A DNA stretch of 64,000 nt from DATFKA01 sp035268885 (GTDB lineage: Bacteria; Bacteroidota; Bacteroidia; Chitinophagales; Saprospiraceae), in the NCBI GenBank assembly GCA_035268885.1, contig DATFKA010000026.1:1-64000 (forward strand), written 5' to 3'. The notes under the pieces are model-generated. The model worked only from the letters and a program-made list of their open reading frames with translations. It did no database searches and had not been told where the DNA came from. How positions within the stretch are numbered: the stretch's first letter is position 1; each line of letters begins with the position of its first letter. The position numbers were made by a program, and so were the translations under genes. Positions 41,806 through 51,236 of the stretch are shown one piece after another.

Positions 41806-43080
41806 ATGAAACAACCATTAAAAAGTTTTTTACTAATCTGCTTTTTAAGCAGTCTCTTTATACCCCTATTTGCTCAGGATAACTATACCGCCGTTATCAG
41901 CGGCTACGACTGGGGACCGGCCGTAAATAAGGTGGTACTGCACAAGGAAGGTCCCGCCACCGCTGTAAATTTTCGGGACTATTCCGTTTTTGCCGTCCGG
42001 CAGACCGACTGCGTGGAATTACCCCCCCCCATGGCTTCCGGTGCGCGCGAAGTGGTACACGCCTACGTATCGGATGCCGAGGGGAATATCGCAGAGCAGG
42101 GCGAACACCTTACTCTGGTACTGGCCGTAGCTCCGAATGATCCCATTGGCTCCCCCATTCAGTACTCCCGCAATGATAAATGTAATGGCAATAATTGGAT
42201 CGACTACAAAATGACCATCATCAACCGTCAAACCGGCCAGACCTGGAATCGGGAGGTCAACCGCATCCGCCCCTTGATCGACGACTATAATCTCAGTGGA
42301 GAATTCTCGCACGCAGGTATTGATCTGACCTACGCCTGGTACAGCCCCAAAGTAAGCGACCGAAAAAAGCCCCTGATTATCTGGCTACATGGTGGTGGTG
42401 AAGGCGGTACCGATCCGAGCATCCCCTTGATCGCCAACCGGGCAGCGAATTACGCTTCGGAGGAAATCCAGGCCTACTTCGACGGGGCTTACGTATTGGT
42501 ACCCCAGGCGCCCACCTACTGGATGGATAGCGGTAGTGGCTATACCCGTGGAGATAAAGACGACATCTACAACGAAGCCCTCATGGCGCTATTCCAAGAT
42601 TTTGTGAAAGCACATCCCGATGTGGACACCGATCGCATCTACGTGGGCGGTTGCTCCAACGGTGGTTATATGAGCCTGAAATTATTGCTAAAAGATCCCG
42701 ATTATTTTGCGGCAGCTTACATCAGTGCCCTGGCTTATCATGCCGAGTATCTGACGGATGCTCAGCTCAAAAGCATCAAAGAGGTTCCGATCTGGTTTGT
42801 GCACTCGGCAGACGATCGCACCACTCGTCCGGAAGAAACCGTACTGCCGACTTATGAGCGGCTGAAGGAGGCTGGCGCCAAAATGGTGTATTGCTCGTAC
42901 TACGATCACGTCACAGATATCACCGGATTCTACGGTGGAGAGGATTACCACTACCCCGGGCACTGGTCCTGGATTTATTCACACGCCAACGTGGCGCGTC
43001 AGGATATGGACGGCACTTACGTAAAAATTGACGGCAAGCCGGTGACGATTATGGAATGGCTGGCGGCGCAGAAGCGGTGA
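41806..43080 (+). CDS. Secreted prolyl oligopeptidase-like alpha/beta hydrolase
   Basis: The 424-residue protein has a signal peptide ending near PLFAQ, an N-terminal beta domain (residues 25-165), and an alpha/beta hydrolase domain with LIIWLHGGGEGG (oxyanion region), the nucleophile GGCSNGG (Ser284), an acidic residue in HSADDRT and a histidine in YYDHVTD. It resembles secreted esterases or peptidases of the S9 type. Its last 150 bp are repeated, diverged and frameshifted, at 58130-58281, on the far side of a 15-kb AT-rich island that begins at its stop codon. Confidence 0.85.
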   Translation: MKQPLKSFLLICFLSSLFIPLFAQDNYTAVISGYDWGPAVNKVVLHKEGPATAVNFRDYSVFAVRQTDCVELPPPMASGAREVVHAYVSDAEGNIAEQGEHLTLVLAVAPNDPIGSPIQYSRNDKCNGNNWIDYKMTIINRQTGQTWNREVNRIRPLIDDYNLSGEFSHAGIDLTYAWYSPKVSDRKKPLIIWLHGGGEGGTDPSIPLIANRAANYASEEIQAYFDGAYVLVPQAPTYWMDSGSGYTRGDKDDIYNEALMALFQDFVKAHPDVDTDRIYVGGCSNGGYMSLKLLLKDPDYFAAAYISALAYHAEYLTDAQLKSIKEVPIWFVHSADDRTTRPEETVLPTYERLKEAGAKMVYCSYYDHVTDITGFYGGEDYHYPGHWSWIYSHANVARQDMDGTYVKIDGKPVTIMEWLAAQKR

Positions 43081-43126
43081 TCGAGAAGGTTAAAGTATCG
43101 CGGTCAGGAGAAAGGACAGGTAATCT

Positions 43127-45127
43127 TCATAAAGCCAATTCAATAGCGTCTAGCATTTCTACCGTGGGAAATCCATTATTGGGCCGGCGTTTCGTGGGAT
43201 CATACCAACCTCTCCAGCGTGGATTGATATCTCCTTTTAGTCTGTTATCATAGATCAGGTCTAATTGGTCTCTGGCCTCTCTCAGCAGGGATTTGACCTG
43301 ATTTTTTAAGTTAACATCCGGTTTTTGCTCATAGCTTCTTTGCAAACGGAACATTTCATGCAAAATTTGTTCAAAAGCCAGTAGATCTGAATAGAGACGA
43401 ATAGGTAAATATACCTGATCATGGAAAAATGGGGAATCAGCTACTTTCGGATATAGTTGCTCCGCCTTATCAAGAGCGGTTTTCATCAATTCATACCGAT
43501 CTCGACAAGCTGCCAAGTCATTTTCCACTCTTTCGGCAGTATAGGGAACTGGTGTTCTGCCTGGCCGCTCGATCGGACGTCTGGAAAGATAGGCAATGAC
43601 CTCCCGAATTTCCCAAAGGCTTTGCACATAGCCAGCCTCCCCGAAGGAGGCTTTTGTCCAGGCTTCCATCACTGCAATAGCGGGCTCTGTCAAAGTATCT
43701 GGAAAATAGCGTTCCGCCCATTGTTGATAAAATCCATTGGCGGTGAAAGAATCTGGCATTTGGCAAACTTCACTAAATGCCTCCAGGTTGAACAAAAAAG
43801 GGCGGAAAGTTTGTCCATTTACTTCACAGTATTTGGTCGCCCCATATTCATCAAACATCCTGTGCATAATGTGGTCAATCTGTACCACATTTGGACTGGC
43901 AACCGTATGATCTTTCCAAAAACCGGCATGCATATACGTACCAAAATCATATCCTTTGGTACTTTCTGGGTACTGTTTAAAATCTGCATATCCATTATCC
44001 GACCAGGCAATGATCCAATCCTTGGGTGGTGTAAATCCCTGGTTGAACATGTCCATGCCATCGTCATAACAAATGACCACTTTGGTCGCATTAGGGTTGT
44101 GTTGATCTATAATTGTATCAATCGCTTTATACACCTCGTTGAAAACATCAACTTTATCCTCTCCACAAATACTTTTATACTCCCAATCCCAAACTTGATT
44201 TCTTGGGCGAAGGGAAAAGATATCTGCTTTCCCGATGGGGGTTTTATCTAGATAATACCGCCAGGCTGCCTTCCATTTATCTTTGTTTTCCGTCCAACAG
44301 TCTGCGTAGGCAACATCCATTGGTTTAATTTGATAGCCTAGCGCCATATCAATTTGCACTTTCATGCCTTTATCCTGCGCATAATCAATCATCTGATCGA
44401 GGTAATCCACATTTATCTGATAATCCGGCAAGATTTGTTGATAAGCAGGGCGTAGAAAAAATTCTGGCCTGCCTAACATATCAAAAAAATGAATCCCATT
44501 ATAGCGCATACGTACTAAGGCATCAATCATTTGGGTATAGGATTCCCAATCGTACTCTAATAGTGGCTCTTTTAGGTTGGCCAATTCATCTACATCGTTT
44601 TCAAAATAAACCAGTAGGGGAACGGCTGGAGGGGCAATGCGTTGGTTGGCAAATTCAAAAATTTGTTCTGTTTGAATAGCTTCCACCGGATGTCCGGTCC
44701 AATACTGTAGTGGATCAATTTTTAATACTTTTTCGGCGTAATCGTATACGGCATATTGCATGCCCTGTACATCACTGCCGGCTAAAACGATGGTATTTCG
44801 GTCTATTTTTTGCCAGAGGCCTCCCCTTGGGCCAGGGGTTTCAGTAGTTAAAGTAATAGCTTTGGCAGCTAATTTTTCTTGTACTAAAGGGTTGGAGACT
44901 GCCGTACCTAAAATGATTTTCCGTCCTTTTTCCACCTCTTTCTCCGAAACAATATTGACTACTAAATCCGTAACTTTTAAAAGATCAGTCTTCAGATCTT
45001 CGGCCGTCATTTGTTCCGTTTTGGTGGCATTATCGGCAACGACAATTTGGATCTCTTTGGCTGGCTGACAAGCAAAGAGGAACCAGCAAAAACTAAGGGA
45101 TAAGCAGAGAGAAAATCGATGCATCAT
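43127..45127 (-). CDS. Alpha-glucuronidase-like glycoside hydrolase, lipoprotein
   Basis: The 666-residue protein has a lipoprotein signal (FLFAC), an N-terminal domain like that of GH67/GH20 enzymes (IQIVVADNATKTEQMTAEDL, KGRKIILGTA, VLAGSDVQGMQYAVYDYAE), and a TIM-barrel-like middle (MRYNGIHFFDM, KPMDVAYADCWTENKDKW, VVICYDDGMDMF). The YADCWTENKDKW and DWIIAWSDNGY pieces recall GH115 alpha-glucuronidases, but the protein is shorter than typical members. It should act on glucuronosyl-containing glycans in the periplasm or at the surface. It is the last gene of the island's left arm; a terminator lies between it and the preceding gene, so it may have its own promoter. Confidence 0.6.
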   Translation of the reverse strand: MMHRFSLCLSLSFCWFLFACQPAKEIQIVVADNATKTEQMTAEDLKTDLLKVTDLVVNIVSEKEVEKGRKIILGTAVSNPLVQEKLAAKAITLTTETPGPRGGLWQKIDRNTIVLAGSDVQGMQYAVYDYAEKVLKIDPLQYWTGHPVEAIQTEQIFEFANQRIAPPAVPLLVYFENDVDELANLKEPLLEYDWESYTQMIDALVRMRYNGIHFFDMLGRPEFFLRPAYQQILPDYQINVDYLDQMIDYAQDKGMKVQIDMALGYQIKPMDVAYADCWTENKDKWKAAWRYYLDKTPIGKADIFSLRPRNQVWDWEYKSICGEDKVDVFNEVYKAIDTIIDQHNPNATKVVICYDDGMDMFNQGFTPPKDWIIAWSDNGYADFKQYPESTKGYDFGTYMHAGFWKDHTVASPNVVQIDHIMHRMFDEYGATKYCEVNGQTFRPFLFNLEAFSEVCQMPDSFTANGFYQQWAERYFPDTLTEPAIAVMEAWTKASFGEAGYVQSLWEIREVIAYLSRRPIERPGRTPVPYTAERVENDLAACRDRYELMKTALDKAEQLYPKVADSPFFHDQVYLPIRLYSDLLAFEQILHEMFRLQRSYEQKPDVNLKNQVKSLLREARDQLDLIYDNRLKGDINPRWRGWYDPTKRRPNNGFPTVEMLDAIELAL

Positions 45128-45142
45128 AGTGTTGTGGTGATC

Positions 45143-45191
45143 AAAAAAAGAAGTCGGCCTTTAGGGCCTTGAATGCGCCCAAAGACCGACT
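45143..45191 (-). terminator. Intrinsic terminator after the T9SS protein gene
   Basis: On the minus strand AGTCGG at the right (45186-45191) pairs with 45152-45157 and the stem extends through CTTTGGGC against GCCCTAAAG, followed by a T run (45143-45149). It should stop most transcripts of the gene ending at 45220. Confidence 0.8.
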
Positions 45192-45219
45192 GCTAATCGC
45201 TATACTATTTACAGACAGT

Positions 45220-46905
45220 TTATTCGTTAACTATGATCATTTTATTAGTCCCGACATAAACTTGACCGTCTTTACCCTGGGCAGTGATCTTATAGAGATA
45301 AGTGCCACTGCTAAGATTGGCAGCATTAAAATTCATTTCGTGATTACCTTCCGTGAATTCCTGTCTATTTGCTTCAAATACTTGCTGGCCAGAAAGGTTG
45401 AATACCGTCAAAGTAACGGTTGATCGTTGGTCCAGACCAAACTTGATGGTCGTATTTTGGCGAAATGGATTTGGATAGTTTCCGGACAAATTCAATTTGC
45501 TCAGATCAAATTGCTCAGTAGAAGAAACTATTGAGGTAATTAATGGCGTTTGATCCATCGTAAGTGGGTCGTATACTATTTGAGCATTAACCATAGAATC
45601 TCTTAAAGAGGCTATAAAAGCATCTTTTCCAGCGATGTACTCTGCCTTTTCATCAGGGAACCAGTTTAAATCACCAAGCGGTAATTCGTCGGTTCCAGCC
45701 GTTCGTAAAGAGGAATTGGAATAACTCAAATCAAATGCCGGCGGCCAGCTAAGTACTGGAGCGCCATCGTTACCAAATGTCACTGGTGATGCAACTCGCC
45801 AATCCGACCAATCTTCGTCCGTTGCGATCCAACTACCATTGATATAGTTGACTATTGCTTGGGTATTACCTGGATGCATAGTGAATCCGGGGTCTAATTC
45901 AGCATAGTTTGCGCCAATAGTGTAGTCATTATCAGCAAGTATAAATGAATCCACGTCAGCGTGTTCCCACAAAAGACTAGGCGCAATAGAATCTCCACCA
46001 ACGGTGTCAAACCAGTCCAGAATAGCCTGCTCCCGATAAAATAGGTTTTGGCCTAAATACAGTGAAACACTATCCAAATTGTCTTTTGAGTCTGCAAAAT
46101 AATTCCACGTTGTAAAATAGGAATCATAGGTATTGTTAGGATTAGAATGAAATTCTGTTTTGTAACCTATGAAGTGAAAATTATAAAAAATGTTATTTGC
46201 GGTAATAAACTCATTAGCACGTTGTTCGTGACCAGCTACCGTTTGATTGAGGTAGGTGTTATGCAGCTCATGAATAGTGGCGTTATTAAAAGGACCACTG
46301 TTGGCGATCAACCGTCCGGAATTGACTACCGAATTGTTTTCCAAAAGTACATTGTCACAGGCCACATCCATCCGAAGAGGGAAACCTCCCCAGGGAGAGT
46401 TCCGTAATCGAAGCCCATTGATGAAAACGGAATTCGTGATGCTGATGGAATCTCCTTTATTTTGGTTTCTAAGCGCAAAATCTTGCCAGTCTGCAAATGC
46501 ACAGTTATCTACGATCATTTTACTCCCACCTGTATTGGCTACGAAAGTACCTGCCACTTCCCCATTGTTGTTCGTTCCGCTAAAAAGCACATTCTTGAGT
46601 GTCAAAGATCCTCCTTCTTTAATTTCGAAGAAACTCCTGGCTGCACCATCAGCAGAGGGCGTATTAACCAATACCGGTGGGTTAGCAGCTTCCATGATCC
46701 AACCGTCATCTGGCCCCTGAATGGTTACATCGAAGGTTAAATCAATACGGCCATCAAAAGCATAAGCTTCACCCGCTTCAACCGTATAAACTCCTGAAGC
46801 AGTTATCTGAGTGTTTACAAACTCATTTGGATTGAGTGCGGTCTGTGCCGACACGGAGACCAGTCCGAAAGCACATAAAAATAGAAATGTAATTGCTTGT
46901 TTCAT
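45220..46905 (-). CDS. T9SS-secreted beta-helix protein, pectate-lyase-like
   Basis: The 561-residue protein has a signal peptide, then a right-handed parallel beta-helix region (about residues 60-260: SLTLKNVLFSG, KMIVDNCAFADWQDFALRN, ISITNSVFING, VLLENNSVVNS) and a C-terminal type IX secretion sorting domain (NLSGNYPNPFRQNTTIKFG to GTYLYKIT and NKMIIVNE). It is therefore exported across the outer membrane and attached to the surface or released. The helix fold suggests binding or cleaving an acidic polysaccharide; no clear catalytic set is visible. It follows the TonB receptor gene by 37 bp. Confidence 0.85.
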   Translation of the reverse strand: MKQAITFLFLCAFGLVSVSAQTALNPNEFVNTQITASGVYTVEAGEAYAFDGRIDLTFDVTIQGPDDGWIMEAANPPVLVNTPSADGAARSFFEIKEGGSLTLKNVLFSGTNNNGEVAGTFVANTGGSKMIVDNCAFADWQDFALRNQNKGDSISITNSVFINGLRLRNSPWGGFPLRMDVACDNVLLENNSVVNSGRLIANSGPFNNATIHELHNTYLNQTVAGHEQRANEFITANNIFYNFHFIGYKTEFHSNPNNTYDSYFTTWNYFADSKDNLDSVSLYLGQNLFYREQAILDWFDTVGGDSIAPSLLWEHADVDSFILADNDYTIGANYAELDPGFTMHPGNTQAIVNYINGSWIATDEDWSDWRVASPVTFGNDGAPVLSWPPAFDLSYSNSSLRTAGTDELPLGDLNWFPDEKAEYIAGKDAFIASLRDSMVNAQIVYDPLTMDQTPLITSIVSSTEQFDLSKLNLSGNYPNPFRQNTTIKFGLDQRSTVTLTVFNLSGQQVFEANRQEFTEGNHEMNFNAANLSSGTYLYKITAQGKDGQVYVGTNKMIIVNE

Positions 46906-46942
46906 AAAACTTTTTTTAAAATTCTGAAAATAGATAATTGAT

Positions 46943-49927
46943 TTATTTTTGAAACTTGTACCGCAGACCTATATCCACGGTCCTACCATAATATTCCACC
47001 GCTGATACTTTTTCCAAAGTACTTATGAAGGCACGATCAGCGGTGTTAGTAATATTGTTGACATTAAGATACACTTGGGCGCCTCCTCCCAGCCAAGGGA
47101 GTTTCTGGTAAGCGGTAAGATCCCAACGTTGGAAAGAATCCGTGTAAGCATCTAGTTCATCAAAAGTTCTATTCACACCAACCAGGATATTGTCCGTGTA
47201 TACGTAGGATAAGCGTGCTGAAAAGCCGCCAATATCATAGCCAATAGTGAAATTAAATACATCATCTGGCTGATTGGGCATTCGACCGGCTCGGGTGGAA
47301 TCAACAAATACGGTCGGTGCAAATGGACCTGTTCCTTGTTTAACTGCTGTTTGAAATGGATATCTCGTTTCAGAGTTGATGTGGGTATAATTGACACTTA
47401 AAACCAGCCCCTTGAGAAAGGAGGGTAGGTACCAAAAATTGGTTTGCCAATCCAGTTCTATTCCTCTTACTCTAGAAGGCGCCTCCAAATTTATCCAGGT
47501 GTTAATATTGGTTTGCTGGCTTGCTGGTAAGTCAAACCTATCGTTAATGGTTCCTGGATCCGTACTTCTAAAGGTGTTGGCGACAATTAAATTGTCTATT
47601 TCTTTATAAAAATATCCAGCCGTAAACAGTCCAAGTTTATTTTTAAAGATCGAGACATAGATATCATAGTTTTGCGCTAAGGCTGGGTCTAAGTCCGTAT
47701 TTCCTAAATCTAAATTTGGACCACTAAAGGAATCAAAAAAGACATAGGGTGAAATAGCCCGATAATCTGGATATATAATACTTCTGGTACTCGCCAAGCG
47801 AATATCTAACCAATCGGTAGGTTTGATTCGGAGATGCATCTGTGGAAACCAATTGGCGTCTTTGATATCATTGTCTTCCACAGGTTCATTACTAGAATCT
47901 TCTGGATTAGGACCGAACCTGATGGTCTGGAATGCATTATAACTCATCTGGAAATTTTCATACCGTATTCCTGGCATAAACGTTACATACTTGCCAATAT
48001 TCAGCTCCGCCATGGTATAAAAGGCGAAAAGATTTCTGGTATAATCGTAATCAAACTGGGCAGATTCTTTGACATCAATGGGGTAATAACCATTTTCCTG
48101 AGCCAACTCTTCGTAGCGATTCATCTTCGCAAAATCCGCTTTGTAAAAGAAATTATTAATGTTCTCTTCACCCGATAGGAAATCACCAACATCGTAATTA
48201 GGCGCTTCAAATAACGAAGCTCTAATACCAAGGTTTCTATCAATGTTTGCTAAACCAAGATCCGTCCATAAAGAATCTTGCAGTGCCGCCACAAATTGTT
48301 CCCCTATAAAGTTCCGATCTGGTTGACTGAAGTTTTGTGTCTCATCATTATCTCTAAAATTGCGAACGTATTTCCCCCCGAATTTCACTTTACCCGAAAC
48401 ACTTTTTGCGAGGTTAAAGGGTACGTTAAAGTTAACCATGGCCTCTTGCGCTTGCTCCGAAACATCCCGTTGTAAAGTAGAAAAACGGGTCGCTCGCTTG
48501 GCATTAGGATTTGAAATAAGTTGAGCTGCATTTAACAGTTGACTCGGGGTCGCCTTTAAGGGATCATCTAATGTTGGTGTAGTAAAACCAGCTTCGCCTT
48601 GTGCAATACCGACGCTCATTCTTAAATTCCCAGGAACGAACTGACTGGAAATGGAGTTGGAAACATTAAAATCCATGCTAAAAAAAGAAAAATCAAATTC
48701 CCCCTGGATCGCATTACTAATTACGGTATTGTCCTGCGCTCGATCCGCTGCAAATGCAGACCATTGATTCCCAATGAGGGCAAGAGAATTTCGCTGTTCC
48801 TGCTGTTCGTCAGAAAGTTGGCTGATAAAGTTATTAAAAATGATGGAGCCCTTTTCAAATTGATAGTCAAACACTAAACTACCACCTAATCTTTGCCGGT
48901 TTGTAATTCTATCGCTTATACTCACACTTGTGAGATCGATCGGAATAAACCCATCTTCCAAAACCGCCTCCTCATTTAAGGCATAACCAACATTAAGGAC
49001 GTCCGAATTTCTATTGAAATTATTTAAAAACCCAGAAACCTGGACTCCCAGCTTATCATTAAAGTACCGATTACTCAAAAAACCACTTACTTGGTAATTT
49101 CCATAAGTTTCGGCTAAAGACCCATAACCATTTTGTACAGAAAAATTACCTTGCAATCCTTTGGCAGCTTTCCCGATCTTGAGGTTTACCGTTCCACCAA
49201 CTGCATCTGCATCCAAATCCGCCGTTAATGCCTTGGTGACTTCAATACCACTCAGAATATTTGGGGCAATCATATTCAAATCCACACTGCGATCATTTCG
49301 ATCGGTAGACTGCATGCGCACCCCATTTACCATCGTTACATTGTATTGGGGCGAAATCCCTCGAACGGCAACCTTCTGTCCTTCTCCGCCACTTCTAATT
49401 AAAGACATACCGGGTAATCTGGATACGGATTCTGCCGCATTCACATCCGGCACATCTTTGATTCGATCTGATGATACTACATTCTTGATGGTATTTGAAG
49501 CTAATTGTTGGTTAATCGCTCCCATCTGTCCAGAAGCCTGGGCCGTTACTAAAACCTCTTCCCCTTGAACGGCGGCATAATCTAATTCCATCTTTACTTG
49601 TAGCGTTTCACCTGAAACAACCGTTACGGATATGGTTTGCTTGGTATAACCAACGTAGGTGGCGACTAGTGTATAATCTCCGGCAGGGACTTGATAAAAA
49701 ACAAATCTGCCTTCTTCATCGGTAGATGTACCCAGGCTTGTTCCCTCTAATTGCACATTCGCAAATAGTAGCTTTTCGCCGGAAGTTTTATCAATAACTA
49801 CCCCCGAAATAGTGCCGCCTCCCTGAGCGTAGTTGGCGTGGATTACGCCAAAAAATGATACGAACACCAGAAACAAAACAGAAACGAATGATTTTAACAT
49901 TGAACTCTCGGTATTTGATTGATCCAT
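46943..49927 (-). CDS. TonB-dependent receptor of the island
   Basis: The outer-membrane receptor (about 995 residues) has a signal peptide, a carboxypeptidase-regulatory-like domain (GTISGVVIDKTSGEKLLFAN), a plug with VSRLPGMSLIRSGGEGQKV and VRGISPQYNVTMVNGVRM, and a barrel ending RTVDIGLRYKFQK. The plug type matches the large carbohydrate-linked family seen in Xanthomonas and Caulobacter. There is no SusD partner. I chose the start at 49927 (MDQSNTESS) because the operator at 49951-49965 lies just upstream and the leader AGAAGAGAC before it resembles that of the GH28 gene; 49900 (MLKSF) is also possible. It likely imports the oligosaccharide degraded by the island's enzymes. Confidence 0.88.
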   Translation of the reverse strand: MDQSNTESSMLKSFVSVLFLVFVSFFGVIHANYAQGGGTISGVVIDKTSGEKLLFANVQLEGTSLGTSTDEEGRFVFYQVPAGDYTLVATYVGYTKQTISVTVVSGETLQVKMELDYAAVQGEEVLVTAQASGQMGAINQQLASNTIKNVVSSDRIKDVPDVNAAESVSRLPGMSLIRSGGEGQKVAVRGISPQYNVTMVNGVRMQSTDRNDRSVDLNMIAPNILSGIEVTKALTADLDADAVGGTVNLKIGKAAKGLQGNFSVQNGYGSLAETYGNYQVSGFLSNRYFNDKLGVQVSGFLNNFNRNSDVLNVGYALNEEAVLEDGFIPIDLTSVSISDRITNRQRLGGSLVFDYQFEKGSIIFNNFISQLSDEQQEQRNSLALIGNQWSAFAADRAQDNTVISNAIQGEFDFSFFSMDFNVSNSISSQFVPGNLRMSVGIAQGEAGFTTPTLDDPLKATPSQLLNAAQLISNPNAKRATRFSTLQRDVSEQAQEAMVNFNVPFNLAKSVSGKVKFGGKYVRNFRDNDETQNFSQPDRNFIGEQFVAALQDSLWTDLGLANIDRNLGIRASLFEAPNYDVGDFLSGEENINNFFYKADFAKMNRYEELAQENGYYPIDVKESAQFDYDYTRNLFAFYTMAELNIGKYVTFMPGIRYENFQMSYNAFQTIRFGPNPEDSSNEPVEDNDIKDANWFPQMHLRIKPTDWLDIRLASTRSIIYPDYRAISPYVFFDSFSGPNLDLGNTDLDPALAQNYDIYVSIFKNKLGLFTAGYFYKEIDNLIVANTFRSTDPGTINDRFDLPASQQTNINTWINLEAPSRVRGIELDWQTNFWYLPSFLKGLVLSVNYTHINSETRYPFQTAVKQGTGPFAPTVFVDSTRAGRMPNQPDDVFNFTIGYDIGGFSARLSYVYTDNILVGVNRTFDELDAYTDSFQRWDLTAYQKLPWLGGGAQVYLNVNNITNTADRAFISTLEKVSAVEYYGRTVDIGLRYKFQK

Positions 49928-49950
49928 GTCTCTTCTATTTATGCACCTTA

Positions 49951-49965
49951 ATATGTAGTACATAT
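49951..49965 (-). promoter_or_regulatory. Operator candidate upstream of the TonB receptor
   Basis: On the minus strand this reads ATATGTACTACATAT, a near-perfect dyad. Fourteen of its bases (TATGTACTACATAT) recur exactly at 51207-51220, before the GH28 gene. The site lies 24 bp before the chosen receptor start. Binding by the FadR-type regulator encoded between the sites is inferred. Confidence 0.65.
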
Positions 49966-50094
49966 CAAAGCGACGTACCAATGTAATTATTTTAATTGAA
50001 AAACCGAATCAAATTTTTAAGAAATTTCATTTTCCACAGAATAAATGGAATCAAAGGTTGATTTTACGGCTTTTATTTGGAAAAGAAGTCTTGT

Positions 50095-50319
50095 CTACGA
50101 AACCTGAAAGGGATCGAATACTAATCTGTTAGGGAGAAGGAGATATTGACCAATCTGAGCGGAGTGCGGCTCGACGTTTTGCTGAGTAAATACTGCTGCC
50201 ATCCAATTAGGAAACATCAAGTCTGATCTACAAAAGTCCACTCCTATTTTGAAAGGAATATGACGGTTGAAAGAAAGAGAACACTTTCTTTTAAGGTGTT
50301 CGATAAAGGGTAGTGCCAA
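50095..50319 (-). other. Unrecognised 74-codon frame in the gap before the regulator
   Basis: The gap 49982-50357 between the TonB receptor and the regulator gene holds one minus-strand frame. Its conceptual product (LKRKCSLSFNRHIPFKIGVD, then MFPNWMAAVFTQQNVEPH) has a natural amino-acid composition but no domain I know. It may be the tail of a broken gene brought in with the island. No start signal is evident and no other feature is visible in the gap. Confidence 0.3.
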
Positions 50320-50357
50320 CCGCTTGGGCTAAAGGGAGAAATTTTCGAAGAAACGGG

Positions 50358-51062
50358 CTAAACCCTATCATAATGGGGTGTCAGATGCTCTCGCATATTG
50401 CGTCTGAAATCCGCAGCAGTTCCTTCTTCCAAAGTCTTAATCAAATCAAAATGATTAATCTTGCCTTTGGTAGGCGCTTTATCCAGAGTAGATTCCACCT
50501 CAATCATATAATTAAACACAGGCAATAATAACTTCTGAAATCGAGCTAAAGTAGAATTTCCCGTCATAGAATACAGCTTTCCATGAAATTTTATTTCGTA
50601 GGCAGACCTGACTTCCTGAGAAGATTTACATTCTGGATCATTGGCTTCTCGATGAGCTATATCTTTTAAGACCAATATATCTTTGGCCTTTTTCCGAGCA
50701 AATAGTAAATCTGCCATTCCGACTTCCAACACCAGACGTAATTCAAAAATATCCTGCATGTTTTCCTGTCCCAGTAAACCAGGATCCATAATTCTGGTCA
50801 TCCCACTTAACAAGTCTGGTTCTGTAATGACCATACCCTTCCTTTTTTTCGACTCCACCATACCCAACATACGTAGTCTACTTAAGGCCTCTCGCACAAT
50901 ATTACGGCTAACCCCTAACCGGGTGGCTAAGTCCATTTCTTTTGGCAATTGGTCGCCTACATTAAAATTATTATTCTTTAAATAGGTAATTAGTTTTTGT
51001 TCAACCTGTTCCGCTAAAGAAATCTTTTTTTTAGGGTTGAAATTGGAATTTAAATCATTCAA
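50358..51062 (-). CDS. FadR-subfamily GntR transcriptional regulator
   Basis: The 234-residue protein has an N-terminal winged helix (ISLAEQVEQKLITYLKNN, LPKEMDLATRLGVSRNIVREA, LSRLRMLGMVESKKRKGMVI; residues about 14-80) and a helical FCD ligand-binding domain with metal-binding type residues (D-x-x-FE after the linker, FHGKLYSMTGN, HFDLIKTLEEG). FadR-type proteins usually repress sugar-acid or uronate genes and release DNA on binding the acid. It sits between the two arms of the island, and the shared 14-bp dyads near 49951 and 51207 are its likely sites. Glucuronate or galacturonate is the natural guess for inducer. Confidence 0.88.
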   Translation of the reverse strand: MNDLNSNFNPKKKISLAEQVEQKLITYLKNNNFNVGDQLPKEMDLATRLGVSRNIVREALSRLRMLGMVESKKRKGMVITEPDLLSGMTRIMDPGLLGQENMQDIFELRLVLEVGMADLLFARKKAKDILVLKDIAHREANDPECKSSQEVRSAYEIKFHGKLYSMTGNSTLARFQKLLLPVFNYMIEVESTLDKAPTKGKINHFDLIKTLEEGTAADFRRNMREHLTPHYDRV

Positions 51063-51205
51063 GAATGTTGATTTTTATGCTAAGACGTGATATTTAATTT
51101 CTCCTAAATTAAAGAAAAATTCCAAGCCTGCCAATTTATTTACAGCTTAAAAACATACCCACTGAATAGGTTGTCATTTTTTTTTTTAATACCTTGAGTA
51201 AATTA

Positions 51206-51220
51206 TTATGTACTACATAT
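51206..51220 (+). promoter_or_regulatory. Operator candidate upstream of the GH28 gene
   Basis: Reads TTATGTACTACATAT; fourteen bases match the reverse complement of 49951-49964 exactly. It ends 16 bp before the ATG at 51237, in the 174-bp divergent region shared with the regulator gene, so a bound repressor would block both transcription start and elongation of the right arm. Confidence 0.65.
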
Positions 51221-51236
51221 TAGAAGAGGACCCTTC

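Noticed and set aside
43457..44251. Plus-strand open frame of 264 codons opposite the glucuronidase-like gene
   Set aside because: The minus-strand gene has a signal peptide and domain motifs throughout; the opposite frame is low in recognisable motifs.
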